From Saccoglossus kowalevskii (Eukaryota > Hemichordata > Enteropneusta > Harrimaniidae), in contig NW_003138658.1 of NCBI RefSeq assembly GCF_000003605.2, positions 1 to 32,937 on the forward strand: a stretch of 32,937 nt of DNA, in the 5' to 3' direction. Of the stretch, positions 11,173 to 24,727 are shown piece after piece (positions within the stretch are counted from its first letter, which is position 1; every line of letters begins with the position of its first letter). A program made the position numbers and the translations under genes. Under the pieces are notes generated by a model. It had not been told where the DNA came from and did not search any database. It saw only the letters and a list, made by a program, of their open reading frames with translations.

Positions 11173-13585
11173 GATAGACAGACGGCCTACACTATAGACG
11201 TGATTTAAATACACGCAGAAGTCGTCCATGGATAGACAGACGGCCTACTTTGTAGACATGATTTAAATACACTCAGAAGTCGTCCATGGATAGACAGCCG
11301 GCCTACACTGTAGACGTGATTTAAATACACGCAGAAGTCATCCACTGATAGACAGGCGGCCTACACTGTAAACATGATTTAAATACACGCATAGTCGACT
11401 ACGGATAGACAGGCGGCCTACACTGTAGACGTGATTTAAATACACGCAGAAGTCGTCCAGGGATAGACAGACGGCCTACACTGTAGACGTGATTTAAATA
11501 CACGCAGAAGTCGTCCACTGATAGACAGGCGGCCTACACTGTAGACGTGATTTAAATAAACGCATAGTCGACTACGGATAGACAGGCGGCCTACACTGTA
11601 GACGTGATTTAAATACACGCAGAAGTCGTCCAGGGATAGACAGACGGCCTACACTGTAGACGTGATTTAAATACACGCAGAAGTCGTCCACTGATAGACA
11701 GGCGGCCTACACTGTAGACGTGATTGAAATACACGCATAGTCGACTTCGGATAGACAGGCGGCCTGCACTGTAGACGTGATTTAAATACACGCAGAAGTC
11801 GTCCACGGATAGACAGACGGCCTACACTGTAGACGTGATTTAAATACACGCAGAAGTCGACTACGGATAGATAGGCAGCCTACACCGTAGACGTGATTTA
11901 AATACACGCAGAAGTCGTCCACGGATAGACAGGCGGCCTACACTACTGTAGACGTGATTTAAATACACGCAGAAGTCGACTACGGATAGATAGGCCGCCT
12001 ACACCGTAGACGTGATTTAAATACACGCAGAAGTCGTCCATGGATAGACAGACGGCCTACACTGTAGACGTGATTTAAATACACGTAGAAGTCGTCCACG
12101 GATAGACAGACGGCCTACACTGTAGACGTGATTTAAATACACGCATAGTCGACTACGGATAGACAGGCGGCCTACACTGTAGACGTGATTTAAATACATG
12201 CAGAAGTCGTCCAGGGATAGACAGACGGCCTACACTGTAGACGTGATTTAAATACACGCAGAAGTCGTCCACTGATAGACAGGCGGCCTACACTGTAGAC
12301 GTGATTTAAATACACGCATAGTCGACTACGGATAGACAGGCGGCCTGCACTGTAGACGTGATTTAAATACACGCAGAAGTCGTCCACGGATAGACAGACG
12401 GCCTACACTGTAGACGTGATTTAAATACACGCAGAAGTCGACTACGGATAGATAGGCAGCCTACACCATAGACGTGATTTAAATACACGCAGAAGTCGTC
12501 CACGGATAGACAGGCGGCCTACACTACTGTAGACTTGATTTAAATACACGCAGAAGTCGACTACGGATAGATAGGCCGCCTACACCGTAGACGTGATTTA
12601 AATACACGCAGAAGTCGTCCATGGATAGACAGACGGCCTACACTGTAGACGTGATTTAAATACACGTAGAAGTCGTCCACGGATAGACAGACGGCCTACA
12701 CTATAGACGTGATTTAAATACACGCAGAAGTCGTCCATGGATAGACAGGCGGCCTACACTGTAGACATGAGTTAAATACACTCAGAAATCGTCCATGGAT
12801 AGACAGACGGCCTACACTGTAGACGTGATTTAAATACACGCAGAAGTCGTCCATGGATAGACAGGCGGCCTACACTGTAGACGTGATTTAAATACACGCA
12901 GAAGTCGTCCACTGATAGACAGGCGGCCTACACTGTAGACGTGATTTAAATACACGCATAGTCGACTACGGATAGACAGGCGGCCTATACTGTAGACGTG
13001 ATTTAAATACACGCAAAAGTCATCCACGGATAGACAGACGGCCTACACCGTAGACGTGATTTAAATGCACGCAGAAGTCGTCCATGGATAGACAGACGGC
13101 CTACACTGTAGACGTGATTTAAATACACGCAGAAGACGTCCACTGATAGACAGGCGGCTTACACTGTAGACCTGATTTAAATACACGCATAGTCGACTAC
13201 GGATAGACAGGCGGCCTACACTGTAGACATGATTTAAATACACGCAGAAGTCGTCCACGGATAGACAGACGGCCTACGCTGTAGACGTGATTTAAATACA
13301 CGCAGAAATCGACTACGGATAGATAGGCGGCCTACACCGTAGACGTGATATAAATACACGCAGAAGTCGACTACGGATAGATAGGCGGCCTACACCGTAG
13401 ACGTGATTTAAATACACGCAGAAGTCGTCCATGGATAGATAGGCGGCCTACACCGTAGACGTGATTTAAATACACACAGAAGTCGTCCACTGATAGACAG
13501 GCGGCCTACACTATAGACGTGATTTAAATGCACGCAGAAAACGTCCATGGATAGACAGGCGGCCTACACTGTAGACATGATTTAA
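11173..13585 (+). repeat. 2.4-kb segment, second copy
   Basis: This is the partner of 59-2470 and follows the same monomer order, including the two 61-bp monomers (11924 and 12505) and the GAGTTAAAT variant near 12771. Colinearity stops abruptly inside the monomer 13550-13607. There a GACATG head, as at 2435-2465, is joined to an ACATGCAG...CCAGG tail, as at 1081-1103. Downstream sequence therefore restarts with the 1076-type order. Confidence 0.85.
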
Positions 13586-14940
13586 ATACATGCAGAAGTC
13601 GTCCAGGGATAGACAGACGGCCTACACTGTAGACGTGATTTAAATACACGCAGAAGTCGTCCACTGATAGACAGGCGGCCTACACTGTAGACGTGATTTA
13701 AATACACGCATAGTCGACTACGGATAGACAGGCGGCCTGCACTGTAGACGTGATTTAAATACACGCAGAAGTCGTCCACGGATAGACAGACGGCCTACAC
13801 TGTAGACGTGATTTAAATACACGCAGAAGTCGACTACGGATAGATAGGCAGCCTACACCATAGACGTGATTTAAATACACGCAGAAGTCGTCCACGGATA
13901 GACAGGCGGCCTACACTACTGTAGACGTGATTTAAATACACGCAGAAGTCGACTACGGATAGATAGGCCGCCTACACCGTAGACGTGATTTAAATACACG
14001 CAGAAGTCGTCCATGGATAGACAGACGGCCTACACTGTAGACGTGATTTAAATACACGTAGAAGTCGTCCACGGATAGACAGACGGCCTACACTATAGAC
14101 GTGATTTAAATACACGCAGAAGTCGTCCATGGATAGACAGGCGGCCTACACTGTAGACATGATTTAAATACACTCAGAAGTCGTCCATGGATAGACAGAC
14201 GGCCTACACAGTAGACGTGATTTAAATACACGCAGAAGTCGTCCATGGATAGACAGGCGGCCTACACTGTAGACATGATTTAAATACACTCAGAAGTCGT
14301 TCATGGTTAGACAGACGGCCTACACTGTAGACGTGATTTAAATACACGCAGAAGTCGTCCACTGATAGACAGGCGGCCTACAATGTAGACGTGATTTAAA
14401 TACACGCATAGTCGACTACGGATAGACAGGCGGCCTACACTGTAGACGTGATTTAAATACACGCAGAAGTCATCCACGGATAGACAGACGGCCTACACCG
14501 TAGACGTGATTTAAATGAACGCAGAAGTCGTCCATGGATAGACAGACGGCCTACACTGTAAACGTGATTTAAATACACGCAGAAGTCGTCCACTGATAGA
14601 CAGGCGGCCTACACTGTAGACCTGATTTAAATACACGCATAGTCGACTACGGATAGACAGGCGGCCTACACTGTAGACATGATTTAAATACACGCAGAAG
14701 TCATCCACGGATAGACAGACGGCCTACGCTGTAGACGTGATTTAAATACACGCAGAAGTCGACTATGGATAGATAGGCGGCCTACACCGTAGACGTGATT
14801 TAAATAGATGCAGAAGTCGACTACGGATAGATAGGCGGCCTACACCGTAGACGTGATTTAAATACACGCAGAAGTCGTCTAGGGATAGACAGACGGCCTA
14901 CACTGTAGACGTGATTTAAATACACGCAGAAGTCGTCCAC
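13582..14940 (+). repeat. 61-mer-containing block, reference copy
   Basis: Monomer order here matches 9058-9960 at an offset of 4524 and 16595-17957 at an offset of 3013, then 3017. Its first part also repeats 12190-12840 at an offset of 1392 bp, which equals 24 monomer lengths. It carries a 61-bp monomer at 13897, a CACACAGTAG variant near 14208 and the GTCTAGG tail near 14876. Segments following it (14.94-15.75 kb) repeat the block in modified form, with a 61-mer at 15173 whose insertion reads CTGCTG instead of CTACTG. Confidence 0.75.
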
Positions 14941-15749
14941 TGATAGACAGGCGGCCTACACTGTAGACGTGATTTAAATGCACGCATAGTCGACTACGGA
15001 TAGACAGGCGGCCTGCACTGTAGACGTGATTTAAACACACGCAGAAGTCGTCCACGGATAGACAGACGGCCTACACTGTAGACGTGATTTAAATACACGC
15101 AGAAGTCGACTACGGATAGATAGGCAGCCTACACCGTAGACGTGATTTAAATACACGCAGAACTCGTCCACTGATAGACAGGCGGCCTACACTGCTGTAG
15201 ACGTGATTTAAATACACGCAGAAGTCGACTACGGATAGATAGGCCGCCTACACCGTAGACGTGATTTAAATACACGCAGAAGTCGTCCATGGATAGACAG
15301 ACGGCCTACACTGTAGACGTGATTTAAATACACGTAGAAGTCGTCCACGGATAGACAGACGGCCTACACTATAGACGTGATTTAAATACACGCAGAAGTC
15401 GTCCATGGATAGACAGGCGGCATACACTGTAGACATGATTTAAATACACTCAGAAGTCGTCCATGGATAGACAGGCGGCCTACACTGTAGACATGATTTA
15501 AATACACTCAGAAGTCGTACATGGTTAGACAGACGGCCTACACTGTAGACGTGATTTAAATACACACAGAAGTCGTCCACTGATAGACAGGCAGCCAACA
15601 CTGTAGACGTGATTTAAATACACGCATAGTCGACTACGGATAGACAGGCGGCCTACACTGTAGACGTGATTTAAATACACGCAGAAGTCATCCACGGATA
15701 GACAGACGGCCTACACCGTAGACGTGATTTAAATGCACGTAGAAGTCGT

Positions 15750-16594
15750 CCATGGATAGACAGACGGCCTACACTGTAGACGTGATTTAAATACACGCAG
15801 AAGTCGTCCACTGATAGACAGGCGGCCTACACTGTAGACCTGATTTAAATACACACATAGTCGACTACGGATAGACAGGCGGCCTACACTGTAGACATGA
15901 TTTAAATACACGCAGAAGTCGTCCACGGATAGACAGACGGCCTACGCTGTAGACGTGATTTAAATACACGCAGAAGTCGACTACGGATAGATAGGCGGCC
16001 TACACCGTAGACGTGATTTAAATAGACGCAGAAGTCGACTACGGATAGATAGGCGGCCTACACCGTAGACGTGATTTAAATACACGCAGAAGTCGTCCAT
16101 GGATAGACAGACGGCCTACACTGTAGACGTGATTTAAAAACACGCAGAAGTCGACTACGAATAGATAGGCGGCCTACACTGTAGACGTGATTTAAATACA
16201 CGCATAGTCGACTACGAATAGACAGACGGCCTACACCGTAGACGTGATTTAAATACACGCAGAAGTCGTCCATGGATGGACAGACGGCCTACACTATAGA
16301 CGTGATTTAAATACACTCAGAAGTCGTCCATGGATAGACAGACGGCCTACACTGTAGACGTGATTTAAATACACGCATAGTCGACTACGGATAGACAGGC
16401 AGCCTACACCGTAGACGTGATTTAAATACACGCAGAAGTCGTCCATGGATAGACAGACGGCCTACACTGTAGACGTGGTTTAAATACACGCAGAAGTCGT
16501 CCACTGATAGACAGGCAGCCTATACTGTAGACGTGATTTAAATACACGCATAGTCGACTACGGATAGACAGGCGGCCTACACTGTAGACGTGAT
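15750..16594 (+). repeat. HOR1-like then HOR2-like linker
   Basis: 15.78-16.14 kb follows HOR1 order (GACCTG, CCTACGCTG, two CACCG monomers with GTCGACTACG tails). A GATTTAAAAACAC variant sits near 16134. From about 16.27 kb the order becomes HOR2-like: GATGGACAG near 16274, CTATAG with ACTCAG, a 57-bp monomer, CACCG, then GACGTGGTTTAAA near 16474. The block at 16595 follows directly. Confidence 0.55.
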
Positions 16595-17957
16595 TTAAAT
16601 ACACGCAGAAGTCGTCCAGGGATAGACAGACGGCCTACACTGTAGACGTGATTTAAATACACGCAGAAGTCGTCCACTGATAGACAGGAGGCCTACACTG
16701 TAGACGTGATTTAAATACACGCATAGTCGACTACGGATAGACAGGCGGCCTGCACTGTAGACGTGATTTAAATACACGCAGAAGTCGTCCACGGATAGAC
16801 AGACGGCCGGCCTACACTGTAGACGTGATTTAAATACACGCAGAAGTCGACTACGGATAGATAGGCAGCCTACACCGTAGACGTGATTTAAATACACGCA
16901 GAAGTCGTCCACGGATAGACAGGCGGCCTACACTACTGTAGACGTGATTTAAATACACACAGAAGTCGACTACGGATAGATAGGCCGCCTACACCGTAGA
17001 CGTGATTTAAATACACGCAGAAGTCGTCCATGGATAGACAGACGGCCTACACTGTAGACGTGATTTAAATACACGTAGAAGTCGTCCACGGATAGACAGA
17101 CGGCCTACACTATAGACGTGATTTAAATACACGCAGAAGTCGTCCATGGATAGACAGGCGGCCTACACTGTAGACATGATTTAAATACACTCAGAAGTCG
17201 TCCATGGATAGACAGACGGCATACACTGTAGACGTGATTTAAATACACGCAGAAGTCGTCCATGGATAGACAGGCGGCCTACACTGTAGACATGATTTAA
17301 ATACACTCAGAAGTCGTTCATGGTTAGACAGACGGCCTACACTGTAGACGTGATTTAAATACACGCAGAAGTCGTCCACTGATAGACAGGCGGCCTACAA
17401 TGTAGACGTGATTTAAATACACGCATAGTCGACTACGGATAGACAGGCGGCCTACACTGTAGACGTGATTTAAATACACGCAGAAGTCATCCACGGATAG
17501 ACAGACGGCCTACACCGTAGACGTGATTTAAATGCACGCAGAAGTCGTCCATGGATAGACAGACGGCCTACACTGTAAACGTGATTTAAATACACGCAGA
17601 AGTCGTCCACTGATAGACAGACGGCCTACACTGTAGACCTGATTTAAATACACGCATAGTCGACTACGGATAGACAGGCGGCCTACACTGTAGACATGAT
17701 TTAAATACACGCAGAAGTCATCCACGGATAGACAGACGGCCTACGCTGTAGACGTGATTTAAATACACGCAGAAGTCGACTATGGATAGATAGGCGGCCT
17801 ACACCGTAGACGTGATTTAAATAGATGCAGAAGTCGACTACGGATAGATAGGCGGCCTACACCGTAGACGTGATTTAAATACACGCAGAAGTCGTCTAGG
17901 GATAGACAGACGGCCTACACATGTAGACGTGATTTAAATACACGCAGAAGTCGTCCA
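16595..17957 (+). repeat. 61-mer-containing block, third copy
   Basis: This copy is colinear with 13582-14940. The offset changes from 3013 to 3017 at a 62-bp monomer (16794-16855) in which GGCC is duplicated (GACGGCCGGCC). The CACATGTAG variant near 17918 adds 1 bp. The block ends near 17957, where a CATAGTAGACTACG monomer replaces the 57-bp SalI type seen at the equivalent place near 14.98 kb. Confidence 0.75.
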
Positions 17958-18595
17958 CTGATAGACAGGCGGCCTACACTGTAGACATGATTTAAATACA
18001 CGCATAGTAGACTACGGATAGACAGGCGGCCTACACCGTAGACGTGATTTAAATACACTCAGAAGTCGTCCATGGATAGACAGACGGCCTACACTGTAGA
18101 TGTGATTTAAATACACGCATAGTCGACTACGGATAGACAGACGGCCTACACCATAGACGTGATTTAAATACACGCAGAAGTTGTCCATGGATGGACAGAC
18201 GGCCTACACTATAGACGTGATTTAAATACACTCAGAAGTCGTCCATGGATAGACAGACGGCCTACACTGTAGACGTGATTTAAATACACGCAGAAGTCGT
18301 CCACGGATAGACAGACGGCCTACACTATAGACGTGATTTAAATACACGCAGAAGTCGTCCATGGATAGACAGACGGCCTACTTTGTAGACATGATTTAAA
18401 TACACTCAGAAGTCGTCCATGGATAGACAGACGGCCTACACTGTAGACGTGATTTAAATACACGCAGAAGTCGTCCACGGATAGACAGACGGCCTACACT
18501 ATAAACGTGATTTAAATACACGCAGAAGTCGTCCATGGATAGACAGGCGGCCTACACTGTAGACATGATTTAAATACACTCAGAAGTCGTCCATG

Positions 18596-19465
18596 GATAT
18601 ACAGCCGGCCTACACTGTAGACGTGATTTAAATACACGCAGAAGTCATCCACTGATAGACAGGCGGCCTACACTGTAGACATGATTTAAATACACGCATA
18701 GTCGACTACGGATAGACAGGCGGCCTACACCGTAGACGTGATTTAAATACACGCAGAAGTCGTCCATGGATAGACAGACGGCCTACACTGTAGACGTGGT
18801 TTAAATACACGCAGAAGTCGTCCACTGATAGACAGGCGGCCTACACTGTAGACGTGATTTAAATAAACGCATAGTCGACTACGGATAGACAGGCGGCCTA
18901 CACTGTAGACGTGATTTAAATACACGCAGAAGTCGTCCAGGGATAGACAGACGGCCTACACTGTAGACGTGATTTAAATACACGCAGAAGTCGTCCACTG
19001 ATAGACAGGCGGCCTACACTGTAGACGTGATTGAAATACACGCATAGTCGACTTCGGATAGACAGGCGGCCTGCACTGTAGACGTGATTTAAATACACGC
19101 AGAAGTCGTCCACGGATAGACAGACGGCCTACACTGTAGACGTGATTTAAATACACGCAGAAGTCGACTACGGATAGATAGGCAGCCTACACCGTAGACG
19201 TGATTTAAATACACGCAGAAGTCGTCCACGGATAGACAGGCGGCCTACACTACTGTAGACGTGATTTAAATACACGTAGAAGTCGTCCACGGATAGACAG
19301 ACGGCCTACACTATAGACGTGATTTAAATACACGCAGAAGTCGTCCATGGATAGACAGGCGGCCTACACTGTAGACGTGATTTAAATACACGCAGAAGTC
19401 GTCCATGGATAGACAGACGGCCTACACTGTAGACGTGATTTAAATACACGTAGAAGTCGACTACG
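18596..19465 (+). repeat. HOR2-like block (18.6-19.5 kb)
   Basis: The block starts with the CAGCCGG/GTCATCCACT marker, here with GATATACAG. It then runs through GACGTGGTTTAAA, AATAAACGCA, CCAGG, GATTGAAAT with GACTTCGG, CTGCACTG and a GCAGCC monomer. The ATAAACGCA and GATTGAAAT variants are shared with 421-640 and 11530-11755. The 61-bp monomer at 19231-19291 has an ACGTAG...CCACG tail instead of GTCGACTACG. It is thus a fusion that skips two monomers present at 23568-23744. Confidence 0.7.
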
Positions 19466-21777
19466 GATAGACAGGCGGCCTACACTGTAGACGTGATTTA
19501 AATACACGCAGAAGTCGTCCACGGATAGACAGGCGGCCTACACTGTAGACGTGATTTAAATACACGCAGAAGTCGTCCACGGATAGACAGACGGCCTACA
19601 CTGTAGACGTGATTTAAATACACGCAGAAGTCGTCCACGGATATACAGACGGCCTACACCGTAGACGTGATTTAATTACACGCAGAAGTCGTCCACGGAT
19701 AGACAGGCGGCCTACACTGTAGACGTGATTTAAATACACGCATAGTCGACTACGGATAGACAGGCGGCCTACACTGTAGACGTGATTTAAATACACGCAT
19801 AGTAGACTACGGATAGACAGGCGGCCTACACCGTAGACGTGATTTAAATACACGCAGAAGTCGTCCACTGATAGACAGGCGGCCTACACTGTAGACATGA
19901 TTTAAATACACGCATAGTAGACTACGGATAGACAGGCGGCCTACACCGTAGACGTGATTTAAATACACTCAGAAGTCGTCCATGGATAGACAGACGGCCT
20001 ACACTGTAGATGTGATTTAAATACACTCAGAAGTCGTTCATGGTTAGACAGACGGCCTACACTGTAGACGTGATTTAAATACACGCAGAAGTCGTCCACT
20101 GATAGACAGGCGGCCTACACTGTAGACGTGATTTAAATACACGCATAGTCGACTACGGATAGACAGGCGGCCTACACTGTAGACGTGATTTAAATACACG
20201 CAAAAGTCATCCACGGATAGACAGACGGCCTACACCGTAGACGTGATTTAAATGCACGCAGAAGTCGTCCATGGATAGACAGACGGCCTACACTGTAGAC
20301 GTGATTTAAATACACGCAGAAGACGTCCACTGATAGACAGGCGGCTTACACTGTAGACCTGATTTAAATACACGCATAGTCGACTACGGATAGACAGGCG
20401 GCCTACACTGTAGACATGATTTAAATACACGCAGAAGTCGTCCACGGATAGACAGACGGCCTACGCTGTAGACGTGATTTAAATACACGCAGAAATCGAC
20501 TACGGATAGATAGGCGGCCTACACCGTAGACGTGATTTAAATACACGCAGAAGTCGACTACGGATAGATAGGCGGCCTACACCGTAGACGTGATTTAAAT
20601 ACACGCAGAAGTCGTCCATGGATAGATAGGCGGCCTACACCGTAGACGTGATTTAAATACACACAGAACTCGTCCACTGATAGACAGGCGGCCTACACTA
20701 TAGACGTGATTTAAATGCACGCAGAAAACGTCCATGGATAGACAGGCGGCCTACACTGTAGACATGATTTAAATACACTCAGAAGTCGTCCATGGATAGA
20801 CAGACGGCCTACACTGTAGACGTGATTTAAATATACGAAGAAGTCGTCCACGGATAGACAGACGGCCTACACTGCAGACGTGATTTAAATACACGCATAG
20901 TCGACTACGGATAAACAGGCGGCCTACACTGTAGACGTGATTTAAATACACGCAGAAGTCGTCCACGGATAGACAGACGGCCTACACCGTAGACGTGATT
21001 TAAATACACGCAAAAGTCGTCCATGGATAGACAGACGGCCTACACTGTAGACGTGATTTAAATACACGCAGAAGTCGTCTACTGATAGACAGGCGGCCTA
21101 CACTGTAGACGTGATTTAAATACACGCATAGTCGACTACAGATAGACAGGCGGCCTACACTGTAGACATGATTTAAATACACGCAGAAGTCGTCCACGGA
21201 TAGACAGACGGCCTACACTGTAGACGTGATTTAAATACACGCAGAACTCGACTACGGATAGATAGGCGGCCGACACCGTAGACGTGATTTAAATACACGC
21301 AGAAGTCGACTACGGATAGATAGGCGGCCTACACCGTAGACGTGATTTAAATACACGCAGAAGTCGTCCATGGATAGACAGATGGCCTACACTGTAGACG
21401 TGATTTAAAAACACGCAGAAGTCGACTACGGATAGATAGGCGGCCTACACCGTAGACGTGATTTAAATACACACGGAAGTCGTCCACTGATAGACAGGCG
21501 GCCTACACTGTAGACGTGATTTAAATACACGCATAGTCGACTACGGATAGACAGGCGGCTTACACTGTAGACGTGATTTAAATACACGCAGAAGTCGTCC
21601 ACGGATAGACAGGCGGCCTACACTGTAGACGTGATTTAAATACACGCAGAAGTCGTCCACGGATAGACAGACGGCCTACACTGTAGACGTGATTTAAATA
21701 CACGCAGAAGTCGTCCACGGATATACAGACGGCCTACACCGTAGACGTGATTTAAATACACGCAGAAGTCGTCCACG
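19465..21777 (+). repeat. HOR1-like block (19.5-21.8 kb)
   Basis: 19465-21190 aligns with 27158-28883 at an offset of 7693, and 20216-21750 aligns with 25829-27363 at an offset of 5613. The block includes a six-monomer cassette at 19698-20042 that contains two CATAGTAGACTACG monomers lacking the SalI site. HOR1 proper starts at 20216. The order breaks between 21720 and 21835, where a GATATACAG monomer is followed by a GACATG/ACTCAG monomer leading into HOR2 at 21836. Confidence 0.8.
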
Positions 21778-21835
21778 GATAGACAGACGGCCTACACTGT
21801 AGACATGATTTAAATACACTCAGAAGTCGTCCATG

Positions 21836-22932
21836 GATAGACAGCCGGCCTACACTGTAGACGTGATTTAAATACACGCAGAAGTCATCCACTGATAGAC
21901 AGGCGGCCTACACTGTAGACATGATTTAAATACACGCATAGTCGACTACGGATAGACAGGCGGCCTACACCGTAGACGTGATTTAAATACACGCAGAAGT
22001 CGTCCATGGATAGACAGACGGCCTACACTGTAGACGTGGTTTAAATACACGCAGAAGTCGTCCACTGATAGACAGGCGGCCTACACTGTAAACGTGATTT
22101 AAATACACGCATAGTCGACTACGGATAGACAGGCGGCCTACACTGTAGACGTGATTTAAATACACGCAGAAGTCGTCCAGGGATAGACAGACGGCCTACA
22201 CTGTAGACGTGATTTAAATACACGCAGAAGTCGTCCACTGATAGACAGGCGGCCTACACTGTAGACGTGATTTAAATACACGCATAGTCGACTACGGATA
22301 GACAGGCGGCCTGCACTGTAGACGTGATTTAAATACACGCATAGTCGACTACGGATAGACAGGCGGCCTACACTGTAGACGTGATTTAAATACACGCAGA
22401 AGTCGTCCAGGGATAGACAGACGGCCTACACTGTAGACGTGATTTAAATACACGCATAGTCGACTACGGATAGACAGACGGCCTACACCATAGACGTGAT
22501 TTAAATACACGCAGAAGTTGTCCATGGATGGACAGACGGCCTACACTATAGACGTGATTTAAATACACTCAGAAGTCGTCCATGGATAGACAGACGGCCT
22601 ACACTGTAGACGTGATTTAAATACACGCAGAAGTCGTCTACGGATAGACAGACGGCCTACACTATAGACGTGATTTAAATACACGCAGAAGTCGTCCATG
22701 GATAGACAGACGGCCTACACTGTAGACATGATTTAAATACACTCAGAAGTCGTCCATGGATAGACAGACGGCCTACACTGTAGACGTGATTTAAATACAC
22801 GCAGAAGTCGTCCACGGATAGACAGACGGCCTACACTATAGACGTGATTTAAATACACGCAGAAGTCGTCCATGGATAGACAGGCGGCCTACACTGTAGA
22901 CATGATTTAAATACACTCAGAAGTCGTCCATG
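21836..22932 (+). repeat. HOR2 copy, shortened (1097 bp)
   Basis: This copy is flanked by HOR2 phase markers at 21836 and 22933. It is 698 bp shorter than the next copy. The order jumps from the CTGCACTG monomer near 22307 straight to a 57-bp/CCAGG/57-bp series, so the monomers seen at 23452-23975 of the next copy are missing. The CCATAG/GTTGTCCATG/GATGGACAG series near 22490-22530 is retained. Confidence 0.8.
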
Positions 22933-24727
22933 GATAGACAGCCGGCCTACACTGTAGACGTGATTTAAATACACGCAGAAGTCATCCACTGATAGACAGG
23001 CGGCCTACACTGTAGACATGATTTAAATACACGCATAGTCGACTACGGATAGACAGGCGGCCTACACCGTAGACGTGATTTAAATACACGCAGAAGTCGT
23101 CCATGGATAGACAGACGGCCTACACTGTAGACGTGGTTTAAATACACGCAGAAGTCGTCCACTGATAGACAGGCGGCCTACACTGTAAACGTGATTTAAA
23201 TACACGCATAGTCGACTACGGATAGACAGGCGGCCTACACTGTAGACGTGATTTAAATACACGCAGAAGTCGTCCAGGGATAGACAGACGGCCTACACTG
23301 TAGACGTGATTTAAATACACGCAGAAGTCGTCCACTGATAGACAGGCGGCCTACACTGTAGACGTGATTTAAATACACGCATAGTCGACTACGGATAGAC
23401 AGGCGGCCTGCACTGTAGACGTGATTTAAATACACGCAGAAGTCGTCCACGGATAGACAGACGGCCTACACTGTAGACGTGATTTAAATACACGCAGAAG
23501 TCGACTACGGATAGATAGGCAGCCTACACCATAGACGTGATTTAAATACACGCAGAAGTCGTCCACGGATAGACAGGCGGCCTACACTACTGTAGACGTG
23601 ATTTAAATACACGCAGAAGTCGACTACGGATAGATAGGCCGCCTACACCGTAGACGTGATTTAAATACACGCAGAAGTCGTCCATGGATAGACAGACGGC
23701 CTACACTGTAGACGTGATTTAAATACACGTAGAAGTCGTCCACGGATAGACAGACGGCCTACACTATAGACGTGATTTAAATACACGCAGAAGTCGTCCA
23801 TGGATAGACAGGCGGCCTACACTGTAGACATGATTTAAATACACTCAGAAGTCGTCCATGGATAGACAGACGGCCTACACTGTAGACGTGATTTAAATAC
23901 ACGCAGAAGTCGTCCACTGATAGACAGGCGGCCTACACTGTAGACGTGATTTAAATACACGCATAGTCGACTACGGATAGACAGGCGGCCTACACTGTAG
24001 ACGTGATTTAAATACACGCAGAAGTCGTCCAGGGATAGACAGACGGCCTACACTGTAGACGTGATTTAAATACACGCATAGTCGACTACGGATAGACAGA
24101 CGGCCTACACCATAGACGTGATTTAAATACACGCAGAAGTTGTCCATGGATGGACAGACGGCCTACACTATAGACGTGATTTAAATACACTCAGAAGTCG
24201 TCCACGGATAGACAGACGGCTACACTGTAGACGTGATTTAAATACACGCAGAAGTCGTCCACGGATAGACAGACGGCCTACACCGTAGACGTGATTTAAA
24301 TACACGCAGAAGTCGTCCATGGATAGACAGACGGCCTACACTGTAGACGTGATTTAAATACACGCAGAAGTCGTCCACGGATAGACAGACGGCCTACACT
24401 GTAGACGTGATTTAAATACACGCAGAAGTCGTCCACGGATAGACAGATGGCCTACACTATAGACGTGATTTAAATACACGCAGAAGTCGTCCATGGATAG
24501 ACAGACGGCCTACACTGTAGACATGATTTAAATACACTCAGAAGTCGTCCATGGATAGACAGACGGCCTACACTGTAGACGTGATTTAAATACACGCAGA
24601 AGTCGTCCACGGATAGACAGACGGCCTACACTATAGACGTGATTTAAATACACGCAGAAGTCGTCCATGGATAGACAGGCGGCCTACACTGTAGACATGA
24701 TTTAAATACACTCAGAAGTCGTCCATG
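22933..24727 (+). repeat. HOR2 copy, 31 monomers (1795 bp)
   Basis: I read 31 monomers between the CAGCCGG markers at 22933 and 24728. Six are 57 bp (22991, 23164, 23337, 23919, 24034 and 24207), one is 61 bp (23568) and the rest are 58 bp, which sums to 1795 bp. The 57-bp monomer at 24207 is a 1-bp loss (CGGCTACACTG), unlike the other five, which have the CATAGTCGACTACG tail. I use this copy as the reference for HOR2. Confidence 0.82.

Noticed and set aside
11738-11775. CENP-B box-like motif in the GACTTCGGATAG variant
   Set aside because: The variant provides TTCG but the required downstream A and CGGG positions do not match, and it occurs in only a few monomers.
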